Shown: piece by piece, positions 1-4,432 of the stretch
Layout of the letters: every line of letters starts with the position of its first letter
Position numbering within the stretch: position 1 is the stretch's first letter
NCBI GenBank assembly: GCA_905373785.1
Contig: CAJPUK010000104.1
Span: forward strand, 1-7,438
From: an uncultured Johnsonella sp.
GTDB taxonomy: Bacteria > Bacillota > Clostridia > Lachnospirales > Lachnospiraceae
Direction of reading: 5' to 3'
DNA length: 7,438 nt
Translations under genes and position numbers: made by a program
Notes under the pieces: model-generated
Seen by the model: the letters and a program-made list of their open reading frames with translations, nothing else
What the model was told of the DNA's origin: nothing
Databases searched by the model: none

Positions 1-2
1 TC

Positions 3-89
3 AGTAACAAAAAAGTGCCGTATTTATACGGCTTGGACGTTTCGCAAACGCCTATATCCTTACAACAAGAAAGGAGCAAGGAACTATGA
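3..89 (+). CDS. Possible C-terminal end of an upstream gene (partial)
   Basis: The frame starting at base 3 is open from the window edge to a TGA at 87-89, giving about 28 residues ending in QQERSKEL. The stop overlaps the ATG of the HIRAN gene as ATGA, a classic arrangement for translational coupling, and the next gene's ribosome binding site would lie inside this tail. I do not recognise the peptide. The frame starting at base 1 is also open (to a stop at 106-108), so the frame choice rests mainly on the ATGA overlap. The two hairpins at 17-50 could instead mean that this is non-coding. Confidence 0.35.
   Translation, partial: SNKKVPYLYGLDVSQTPISLQQERSKEL
17..50. repeat. Two adjacent short inverted repeats
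   Basis: GCCGTAT (17-23) and ATACGGC (26-32) are perfect complements separated by two bases. CGTTT (38-42) and AAACG (46-50) form a second, weaker stem. Neither is followed by a T-run, so they are not intrinsic terminators. They may be RNA structure just ahead of the HIRAN gene, or chance palindromes within a coding tail. Confidence 0.4.
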
Positions 90-529
90 AAGGGCAGCAG
101 ATAACTAATATAAGAAAAGCGGTTTGTATAATGGCTAATGAGTTAAGAAAGACCGGATTAAACTTGTCTGCTGCATTTGTAAAGGCATGGAGACGAGTAA
201 AAGAAAGCATGACAGTAAGAGCAGCCGGGGTTACATTTAAGAACAGGCAGGAAATATTAAAGTTTTTATCACAATTCAAGCTTGAGGACTTAAACATAAG
301 CCTTAAAAGAGAGCCTGATAACGCTTATGATCATAACGCAATACAGGTTATAGCTCATATCAAGTCAATAAGGAAACAAGCACATATAGGATACATTCCT
401 AAGGGCTTAAGCAATGAATTAGCAAAGGTAATTGATAAGGGGGTGAATATAACGGCTAATATGTTAGGAGTAATAGGCGGATACTCATATAAAGAGAGTT
501 ACGGACTGCTGTTAAACATTTCCATATAA
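86..529 (+). CDS. HIRAN-domain protein, phage or mobile-element type
   Basis: A 147-aa protein whose C-terminal two thirds (about residues 48-147) match the HIRAN pattern: a conserved block REPDNAYDHNAIQV (75-88), followed by HIGYIPKGLSNELA (100-113) and a closing beta-rich end. HIRAN domains bind DNA, in the eukaryotic HLTF/Rad5 proteins the 3' end of single-stranded DNA. In bacteria they occur alone or fused to nucleases and helicases, often in phages. The short basic N-terminus, with an AFVKAWRRVK segment, resembles other stand-alone bacterial versions. No catalytic domain is present. The ATG at 86 has a good site (AAGGAG at 71-76, 9-nt spacing). The in-frame ATG at 131 has none, so the upstream start is chosen. 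A role in replication or repair of the element's DNA is inference. Confidence 0.8.
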   Translation: MKGQQITNIRKAVCIMANELRKTGLNLSAAFVKAWRRVKESMTVRAAGVTFKNRQEILKFLSQFKLEDLNISLKREPDNAYDHNAIQVIAHIKSIRKQAHIGYIPKGLSNELAKVIDKGVNITANMLGVIGGYSYKESYGLLLNISI

Positions 530-608
530 ATGTATGCAATAACAAAGCAAATGTATACGGTAACGGAATTAACAGTTACAGAAATAATATACTAAGAGAG
601 GTGAAAGC

Positions 609-896
609 ATGAAAGTAGGCATAAAAGAAGTGAAAGCGGATAGTATAGAGCTTGAAGAAATAGCCGGCAGGATTGAAGATGTATATAAGGCAGCTGAATG
701 TATGTTTGAATACAGCTTTATAAAAGAATATTTTGATAATTCCAAGTATGACAGTGAATTTTACAAGGATAAGGCAAGAATACAATATTATATATTAGGT
801 GGTGAGATCATAGCTATGGGTGATGCTTTAATGGAGTTAAGAAATTATATAGGAGGATTGACAAATGGTAAGAGACACAGCGGAACGCATGATTAA
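609..896 (+). CDS. Small acidic protein, paralog of the gene at 1481-1723
   Basis: A 95-aa charged, probably all-helical protein of unknown function. It has no signal peptide or membrane segment. A GAGAGGTG ribosome binding site lies just before the ATG. Residues 38-63 contain EYFDN, then a tyrosine-rich stretch, then KARIQYYIL. The same order recurs in the 80-aa product at 1481-1723 (EYFDN at 30-34, KAGLQYSIL at 46-54), so the two are diverged members of one family. Its last 32 bases overlap the next small gene, in a different frame, and the AGGAGG of that gene lies inside this one. This suggests coupled translation within one early operon. The tail after about residue 80 (GGLTNGKRHSGTHD) has no match in the paralog and may be shaped by the overlap. 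Confidence 0.75.
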   Translation: MKVGIKEVKADSIELEEIAGRIEDVYKAAECMFEYSFIKEYFDNSKYDSEFYKDKARIQYYILGGEIIAMGDALMELRNYIGGLTNGKRHSGTHD

Positions 897-1005
897 ACAT
901 AATTTAGATAAAATTGATGATAACTGGATAAGATTTTTCTGGGCTGTAGTTGCTAGAGAATTAAACAAAAGAGAAAAGACACGAAGAGAGGTAAAACATG
1001 GATAA
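865..1005 (+). CDS. 46-aa basic small protein nested between two genes
   Basis: The ATG at 865 is preceded by a perfect AGGAGG at 851-856 with 8-nt spacing, the strongest ribosome binding site in this cluster. The frame runs 46 codons to a TAA at 1003-1005. It overlaps the 95-aa gene upstream by 32 nt and the metalloprotease gene downstream by 8 nt, closing what would otherwise be a 101-nt gap. The product has an aromatic, hydrophobic core (WIRFFWAVVARELN, residues 21-34) and a strongly basic C-terminus (KREKTRREVKH), like an amphipathic helix with a nucleic-acid-binding or membrane-surface tail. I do not recognise the family. The ribosome binding site and tight packing make it likely to be translated. 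Confidence 0.7.
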   Translation: MVRDTAERMIKHNLDKIDDNWIRFFWAVVARELNKREKTRREVKHG

Positions 1006-1282
1006 GGGGCTTATATTTAAAACTTTACTGGATGTAGCACATAGCAAAGGTTACAGGGTTTCATTTGTACCGTTCCAAGCTTATAACGGCAGAGTACAAG
1101 GCGACAGGATAGGTATAAGAATAGATTTAAGTATAGAAGATATAAATTATGTGCTTGCACATGAATTAGCACATATACATTTACATACTGGCAATCTATT
1201 AGGCAGCGATATAGAAAAAGAGTGTGAAATACAGGCAGATAAGGCGGCGAATATGGTATTAGATGTATTACAAAGCGTATAG
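998..1282 (+). CDS. ImmA/IrrE-type zinc metallopeptidase, minimal form
   Basis: A 94-aa protein with the zinc-protease motif HELAH at residues 55-59 (the two metal-binding histidines and catalytic glutamate E56), extended as AHELAHIHLHTG. It is followed by ECEIQADKAA (75-84), where an acidic residue, probably E77, would be the third zinc ligand. This order matches the ImmA/IrrE family (PF06114). ImmA of ICEBs1 cleaves the ImmR repressor to trigger element excision, and IrrE controls the DNA-damage response in Deinococcus. The protein is shorter than most family members and is little more than the catalytic core. No XRE-type repressor, the usual partner, is encoded next to it here. It overlaps the 46-aa gene by 8 nt, with GAGAGG upstream, so it is probably the last gene of this operon. 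The target is unknown. Confidence 0.85.
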   Translation: MDKGLIFKTLLDVAHSKGYRVSFVPFQAYNGRVQGDRIGIRIDLSIEDINYVLAHELAHIHLHTGNLLGSDIEKECEIQADKAANMVLDVLQSV

Positions 1283-1300
1283 GCAAACAAGTATAGTAAC

Positions 1301-1420
1301 CCCCTTGCACCTCTACCAATTCACAAGTGCAAGGGGATAACAAAAATCCTATTGGTATAAATAAAACACCCCTGCACTGCTGCAGCAACGCAAGGGCGAA
1401 GTCAAGCCCATTGGTATAAT
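1301..1420 (+). other. Structured non-coding region with two similarly laid-out units
   Basis: This lies in the 198-nt gap between two genes. Unit 1 has a perfect 10-bp inverted repeat, CCCCTTGCAC (1301-1310) and GTGCAAGGGG (1327-1336), then ATTGGTATAA at 1351-1360. Unit 2 has CCCCTGCAC (1369-1377), the palindrome TGCTGCAGCA (1378-1387), GCAAGGG (1390-1396), a GGGC/GCCC pair (1394-1397 with 1406-1409), then ATTGGTATAA again at 1410-1419. TACCAAT in the first loop (1314-1320) is the complement of the ATTGGTA that follows. There is no T-run after either stem, so these are not ordinary intrinsic terminators. They could be an antitermination-type RNA, a small RNA or a protein-binding region. Confidence 0.5.
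1412..1420 (+). promoter_or_regulatory. Extended -10 promoter for the 80-aa gene
   Basis: TGGTATAAT is an exact extended -10 element (TG, one base, TATAAT at 1415-1420). No convincing -35 hexamer lies 16-18 bases upstream, which extended -10 promoters can tolerate. Transcription would start about 55 nt before the ATG at 1481. The related TGGTATAAA at 1353-1361 may be a second, weaker copy. Confidence 0.45.
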
Positions 1421-1480
1421 AGAAACCTAATTAACCGCATTTGTATCGATTATACAAAACAGAAAGGAATTATAAGAACT

Positions 1481-1723
1481 ATGGTAAACAAGACTTTAGA
1501 TATGATAAGTGAGATAGAACTAACATTAGGGTACATTGATACAATGGCTTTCGATAGTCTAATACCTGAATACTTTGATAATAAAGACTATCAAGAGTCA
1601 AGGTATTATACTAATAAAGCCGGATTACAATATAGCATACTTAAGCAGTACATAGCTAAGCTTGATGAAGATGTAAGAAAACTAAGAAAATATGTGCATA
1701 CGGCTAAGCAGTGTAGGCAATAA
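1481..1723 (+). CDS. Small acidic protein, paralog of the gene at 609-896
   Basis: An 80-aa, charged, helical protein of unknown function with no signal peptide or membrane segment. It shares the block EYFDN (30-34) ... KAGLQYSIL (46-54) ... LRKYV with the 95-aa protein upstream. The DNA in that block is also close (GAATAxTTTGATAAT in both), which supports an old duplication rather than chance. The ATG at 1481 follows AAAGGA at 1463-1468 with a rather long 12-nt spacing. It appears to be transcribed on its own: a candidate extended -10 lies upstream and a strong terminator starts 15 nt after its stop. The C-terminus (HTAKQCRQ) is basic. The family is probably phage-associated, judging from its neighbours. 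Confidence 0.75.
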   Translation: MVNKTLDMISEIELTLGYIDTMAFDSLIPEYFDNKDYQESRYYTNKAGLQYSILKQYIAKLDEDVRKLRKYVHTAKQCRQ

Positions 1724-1738
1724 TAGGCATTAAAAACT

Positions 1739-1770
1739 AAGCATACTTCCTTAAGGGGGTGTGCTTTTTT
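1739..1770 (+). terminator. Intrinsic terminator after the 80-aa gene
   Basis: AAGCATACTTCC (1739-1750) pairs with GGGGGTGTGCTT (1755-1766) as a continuous 12-bp stem including three G-U pairs, with a TTAA loop, followed by six T (1765-1770) and then ATTT. This is a textbook rho-independent terminator and separates the small-protein unit from the sigma-like gene. Confidence 0.9.
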
Positions 1771-1790
1771 ATTTCCGGAGCTGCTGCCAT

Positions 1791-1819
1791 TTGAAGAAAA
1801 AAAGTAAAGGTGATATAAT
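1791..1819 (+). promoter_or_regulatory. Sigma-A promoter for the sigma-like gene
   Basis: TTGAAG (1791-1796) and TATAAT (1814-1819) are separated by exactly 17 bases, with a TG at 1811-1812 making the -10 extended. It sits just after the terminator and about 45 nt before the ATG at 1865. This is the best-scoring promoter in the window by eye and implies independent expression of the downstream gene. Confidence 0.75.
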
Positions 1820-1864
1820 TTGCATAGCAATTAGGCAGCAGGAGCGGAAAGGGAGCAAGTACAT

Positions 1865-2284
1865 ATGACAGCTAAGGAGTATTTAGGACAAATTAGGTAT
1901 TTAGAGGGCTGTATTAAAGCTAAAATCCTTATAAAGGAACAAATAAGAGCAATGGCAGAAAATACGACAGTAAGCTTATCAGAGAAAGTACAAGCAAGTA
2001 ATCTACATGATCAAGTTTCTGATAATGCTATAAGAATTGTAGAATTAGAGGAACTTATAAATAAAGACATATCTAAGTACATAGACCTTATAGGAGAGAT
2101 CAGGGAAAAGATAGAAATACTTTCAGATGATAGGTATAAAATCATATTGTCAATGTACTATTTATCAAATAAGACTTTTGAAGAGGTAGCAGAGCTTATT
2201 AATAAGTCTTACCAATGGGTACATAAATTACATAAAGCCGCACTAAAAGAACTTGATAAAATACTGCTGCCGGATGCCGCATAG
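1865..2284 (+). CDS. Sigma-70 region 4-like HTH protein, phage late-regulator type (DUF1492-like)
   Basis: A 139-aa protein. The N-terminal 85 residues are helical and charged, likely coiled coil. The C-terminal part (about 86-130) resembles sigma-70 region 4: DDRYKIILSMYYLSNKTFEEVAELINKS, then YQWVHKLHKAALKEL as recognition helix and tail. This layout is known from phage proteins grouped as DUF1492, and more loosely from ArpU/RinA-like late-gene activators that often sit just before terminase genes in Firmicute prophages. It lacks region 2 and so cannot be a complete sigma factor. AAAGGGAG at 1848-1854 precedes the ATG by 10 nt, and it has its own promoter at 1791-1819. Oddly, no terminase or other late gene follows: asnS comes next, so its normal target may be missing. 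The exact family name is from memory of the pattern. Confidence 0.75.
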   Translation: MTAKEYLGQIRYLEGCIKAKILIKEQIRAMAENTTVSLSEKVQASNLHDQVSDNAIRIVELEELINKDISKYIDLIGEIREKIEILSDDRYKIILSMYYLSNKTFEEVAELINKSYQWVHKLHKAALKELDKILLPDAA

Positions 2285-2323
2285 CAACTAAGTAAAATTG
2301 ATAATAAAATGATAACAAGAAAT

Positions 2324-2356
2324 AAAAAAGAGGGCTGTTTTTTTTAACAATGCCCT
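2324..2356 (-). terminator. Hairpin with minus-strand terminator polarity
   Basis: AGGGC (2331-2335) pairs with GCCCT (2352-2356), and TGTT (2336-2339) with AACA (2346-2349), leaving a T-rich loop. Read on the minus strand, the stem is followed by CTTTTTT (2330-2324), as in an intrinsic terminator. On the plus strand only TTT follows. No minus-strand gene is visible to use it, so it may be a relic or may act weakly for the gene ending at 2284. Confidence 0.4.
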
Positions 2357-2382
2357 TTACAGATATAATAAATACATATAAT
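2356..2382 (+). promoter_or_regulatory. Candidate promoter for asnS
   Basis: TTTACA (2356-2361) and TATAAT (2377-2382) are 15 bases apart, shorter than ideal. Further TATAAT hexamers occur at 2364-2369 and 2420-2425, so the exact start is uncertain in this A/T-rich stretch. A small stem GCTAC/GTAGC at 2400-2404 and 2411-2415 lies in the leader. I see no T-box: the leader is short and lacks the conserved T-box sequence. Confidence 0.35.
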
Positions 2383-2454
2383 ATTATAAAATAAATAGGG
2401 CTACTATACTGTAGCAATATATAATAGATTGATTTTATAAAAGGGGATTCTACT

Positions 2455-3843
2455 ATGAAACTAACTACTCTTAGGGAGATTTTTACAAACTCTTCAAGCT
2501 TTTTAGACAAGGAAGTATCTATAGGCGGATGGGTAAGGAGCAACAGAGACTCTAAAGCATTCGGTTTTCTTATGATAAGTGACGGTACTTTTTTTGAACA
2601 AATACAGATTGTATATCATGACAGTTTAGCTAATTTTTCCGACATAAGCAAGGTAAATGTAGGAGCTGCTCTTGTTATCACAGGAAAACTTATAGCCACT
2701 CCCAATGCAAAGCAAGCCTTTGAAATACAGGCAACACAGATAAGTATAGAGGGACCTTCATCCTCAGACTATCCGCTGCAAAAGAAAAGGCATACTCTTG
2801 AGTATCTTAGAAGCATACAACACCTAAGACCAAGAACCAATACCTTCCAAGCAGTATACAGGGTTCGCTCCCTTATAGCCTTTGCCATACATGAGTTTTT
2901 CAGATCAAAGGACTTTATATATGTTCATACTCCTATTATCACCGGCAGTGATACCGAAGGTGCCGGCGAGATGTTTCAGGTAACTACTCTTCCTGTAGGA
3001 AGTTGCCTTGGTGAAGACGGCAAGGTGGATTATTCCAAGGACTTCTTCGGCAAAGAAACCTCACTTACTGTAAGCGGTCAGCTGTGTGGAGAGGTATTTG
3101 CACAGGCTTTTAGGAATATCTATACCTTCGGACCTACTTTCCGTGCGGAAAACTCCAATACCACAAGGCATGCCGCCGAGTTTTGGATGATAGAGCCTGA
3201 GATGGCATTTGCCGATCTTAACGACAACATGGATGTGGCAGAGGAGATGTTAAAATACATTATACGCTATGTACTTGCCAATGCTCCTGAAGAAGTAGCC
3301 TTCTTTAACGAGTTTGTTGACAAGGGACTTTTAGAAAGGCTTGAGCATGTATCAACTTCTTCTTTTGGCAGAATAACTTATACCGAGGCTATTGAGATCC
3401 TTGAAAAGAACAATGCAAACTTTGAGTATAAGGTTTCATGGGGTTGTGATTTACAAACAGAGCATGAAAGATACTTAACCGAAGATGTATTTAAAAAGCC
3501 TATCTTCGTAACAGACTATCCGAAGGATATCAAAGCCTTTTATATGAAACTGAATGATGATCAAAAAACCGTTGCGGCTATGGACTGCTTAGTTCCGGGA
3601 ATAGGCGAGATCATCGGTGGAAGTCAGCGTGAAGATAACTACGAAAAGTTGGTTAAGCGTATAGAAGAGATGGGTATGAAGATAGAGGATTATGACTTCT
3701 ACCTCGATCTTAGAAAGTACGGCTCAACAAGACATGCAGGTTTCGGTCTCGGCTTTGAAAGATGCGTAATGTATCTTACAGGTATGGGAAATATTCGTGA
3801 TGTACTTCCGTTCCCGAGAACTGTAGGCAGTTGTGAATTTTAA
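2455..3843 (+). CDS. asnS: Asparagine--tRNA ligase
   Basis: Complete class II asparaginyl-tRNA synthetase of 462 aa, about the usual bacterial length. It charges tRNA-Asn with asparagine in the cytoplasm using ATP. The N-terminal OB-fold anticodon-binding domain is seen in VSIGGWVRSNRDSKAFGFL. The catalytic domain follows, with VHTPIITGSDTEGAGEMF, the motif 2 region FGPTFRAENSNT (225-236, R230 and E232 contacting ATP and aminoacyl-adenylate) continuing to EFWMIEPEMAF, and motif 3 GFGLGFERCVMY (429-440, with R436). This combination distinguishes AsnRS from AspRS. The ATG is preceded by AAGGGG at 2441-2446 with 8-nt spacing. It appears to be a single-gene unit in housekeeping DNA: a phage-like module lies upstream and a long structured gap downstream. 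No anomalies are seen in the frame. Confidence 0.97.
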   Translation: MKLTTLREIFTNSSSFLDKEVSIGGWVRSNRDSKAFGFLMISDGTFFEQIQIVYHDSLANFSDISKVNVGAALVITGKLIATPNAKQAFEIQATQISIEGPSSSDYPLQKKRHTLEYLRSIQHLRPRTNTFQAVYRVRSLIAFAIHEFFRSKDFIYVHTPIITGSDTEGAGEMFQVTTLPVGSCLGEDGKVDYSKDFFGKETSLTVSGQLCGEVFAQAFRNIYTFGPTFRAENSNTTRHAAEFWMIEPEMAFADLNDNMDVAEEMLKYIIRYVLANAPEEVAFFNEFVDKGLLERLEHVSTSSFGRITYTEAIEILEKNNANFEYKVSWGCDLQTEHERYLTEDVFKKPIFVTDYPKDIKAFYMKLNDDQKTVAAMDCLVPGIGEIIGGSQREDNYEKLVKRIEEMGMKIEDYDFYLDLRKYGSTRHAGFGLGFERCVMYLTGMGNIRDVLPFPRTVGSCEF

Positions 3844-3880
3844 TCAGTATTTATAAAATAATAAAACCGGTGTAATGTAT

Positions 3881-4003
3881 TAATGTATCATTGATATTTA
3901 GCCTTATTACTGCTTTGTTAATAGATTGTAATAAACACATAATAAAGGGAATCGAGATTTACTCTACTATTACAGATATTAATTAAATATCAATAATGCA
4001 TTA
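3881..4003. repeat. 123-nt inverted-repeat element
   Basis: The left arm 3881-3900 (ending ATTGATATTTA) and right arm 3984-4003 (starting TAAATATCAAT) are complementary at 18 of 20 positions, flanking an 83-nt centre that itself holds the TTATTAC/GTAATAA stem. The size and terminal arms are like a very small MITE, but no clear target-site duplication is seen. A folded 3' RNA of asnS is equally possible. Confidence 0.55.
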
Positions 4004-4020
4004 TATTAGTGCATTGTTTT
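3995..4020 (+). terminator. Weak candidate terminator for asnS
   Basis: AATGCATTA (3995-4003) and TAGTGCATT (4007-4015) form a 9-bp stem with one G-U pair and a 3-nt loop, followed by GTTTT. The stem is A/T-rich and the T-run short. It shares its left half with the right arm of the larger inverted repeat, so the two folds would compete. Confidence 0.3.
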
Positions 4021-4203
4021 CAAAATAGGCATATCAAAAACTCTGAGTATTTTTCTTAGTGTGTGCATCAAAAAACACAGGTGTAGTATGTGTTATACTA
4101 AAGGTTTTAATGTATGCGATCCGGAAAGAGGCAAGTTGTTCGGTATGCTTATTTAAAAACAGTGCACCGCTTTCTTGCCGGCTTTTCAGTTAACAAGGCT
4201 AAG

Positions 4204-4218
4204 TAACTGTTACAGTTA
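4204..4218. promoter_or_regulatory. 15-bp palindrome, possible operator
   Basis: TAACTGT, one base, ACAGTTA is a perfect palindrome. The half-site with its flanking G (GTAACTGT) recurs at 4375-4382, touching a candidate -10 of the downstream operon, and a related CAGTTAA lies at 4187-4193. This arrangement would suit a dimeric repressor, but no regulator gene is adjacent. Confidence 0.35.
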
Positions 4219-4224
4219 ATCCAA

Positions 4225-4288
4225 TATTCATCTTCGTCAAAAAACTAAAAATATTTAAATTTTTTTATAAATCAGACGAAAATGAATA
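4225..4288. repeat. 64-nt hairpin with 14-nt arms
   Basis: TATTCATCTTCGTC (4225-4238) and GACGAAAATGAATA (4275-4288) are complementary at 13 of 14 positions. The 36-nt loop is almost pure A/T and contains a second self-complementary core, ATTTAAAT flanked by A-run and T-run, so the whole could extrude as one long cruciform. Confidence 0.6.
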
Positions 4289-4358
4289 CCGTAGTAGCCT
4301 GATAAATATACACCTGAAAGCAAGCTTTCATTTACTATATTATACATGTGTATCTAAG

Positions 4359-4387
4359 CTGACTGAACTGTCGGGTAACTGTAAAAT
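4359..4387 (+). promoter_or_regulatory. Candidate promoter for the SbcD-like/SbcC-like operon
   Basis: CTGACT (4359-4364) and TAAAAT (4382-4387) are 17 bases apart, about 46 nt before the ATG at 4433. An alternative is CTGAAA (4314-4319) with TATTAT (4338-4343) at 18-nt spacing. Both have weak -35 hexamers. Confidence 0.3.
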
Positions 4388-4432
4388 CAACTCATATTGT
4401 TAATTTTTTTATCCTATGAAAGGACCTTATTT

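Larger units (their letters stand above)
3844..4432. other. 589-nt intergenic region rich in inverted repeats, no supported gene
   Basis: No open frame with a ribosome binding site and recognisable product was found on either strand. Besides the elements listed separately, stems include TTATTAC/GTAATAA (3904-3910 with 3928-3934), TAGTAT/ATACTA (4084-4089 with 4095-4100), GGCAAG with CTTGCC around 4130-4180, TGAAAGC/GCTTTCA (4315-4321 with 4324-4330), and ATACAC/GTGTAT (4308-4313 with 4348-4353). TGTTATACT at 4091-4099 is an extended -10 look-alike without a -35. The density of palindromes exceeds that of the other gaps in this window. Confidence 0.6.

Noticed and set aside
530..595. 21-codon ORF starting right after the HIRAN stop (TAAATG)
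   Set aside because: It has no ribosome binding site and a low-complexity, repeat-derived product. AAATGTAT occurs twice (528-535 and 549-556) in this A/T-rich spacer.
1301..1336. Intrinsic terminator after the metalloprotease gene
   Set aside because: The 10-bp stem is strong, but it is followed by ATAACAAAAA rather than a T-run on the plus strand.
1017..1388. 123-codon minus-strand ORF opposite the metalloprotease gene
   Set aside because: Its cysteine- and leucine-rich product lacks domain features. It overlaps a well-supported gene and the hairpin region, and looks like a shadow frame.
1283..1480. CRISPR-like or tandem direct repeat array
   Set aside because: There are only two similarly arranged units with different internal lengths, and no regular repeat-spacer structure.
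2383..2454. T-box riboswitch upstream of asnS
   Set aside because: The leader is too short, and neither the conserved T-box sequence nor a terminator/antiterminator pair is present.
2199..2543. 114-codon minus-strand ORF across the asnS upstream region
   Set aside because: It has no ribosome binding site and overlaps two supported genes. The hydrophobic composition is what the reverse of an A/T-rich gap gives.
4397..4432. TTG start 12 codons upstream for the phosphoesterase
   Set aside because: It has no ribosome binding site, and the added residues are not typical of the family. The ATG at 4433 has AAAGGA at the proper spacing.
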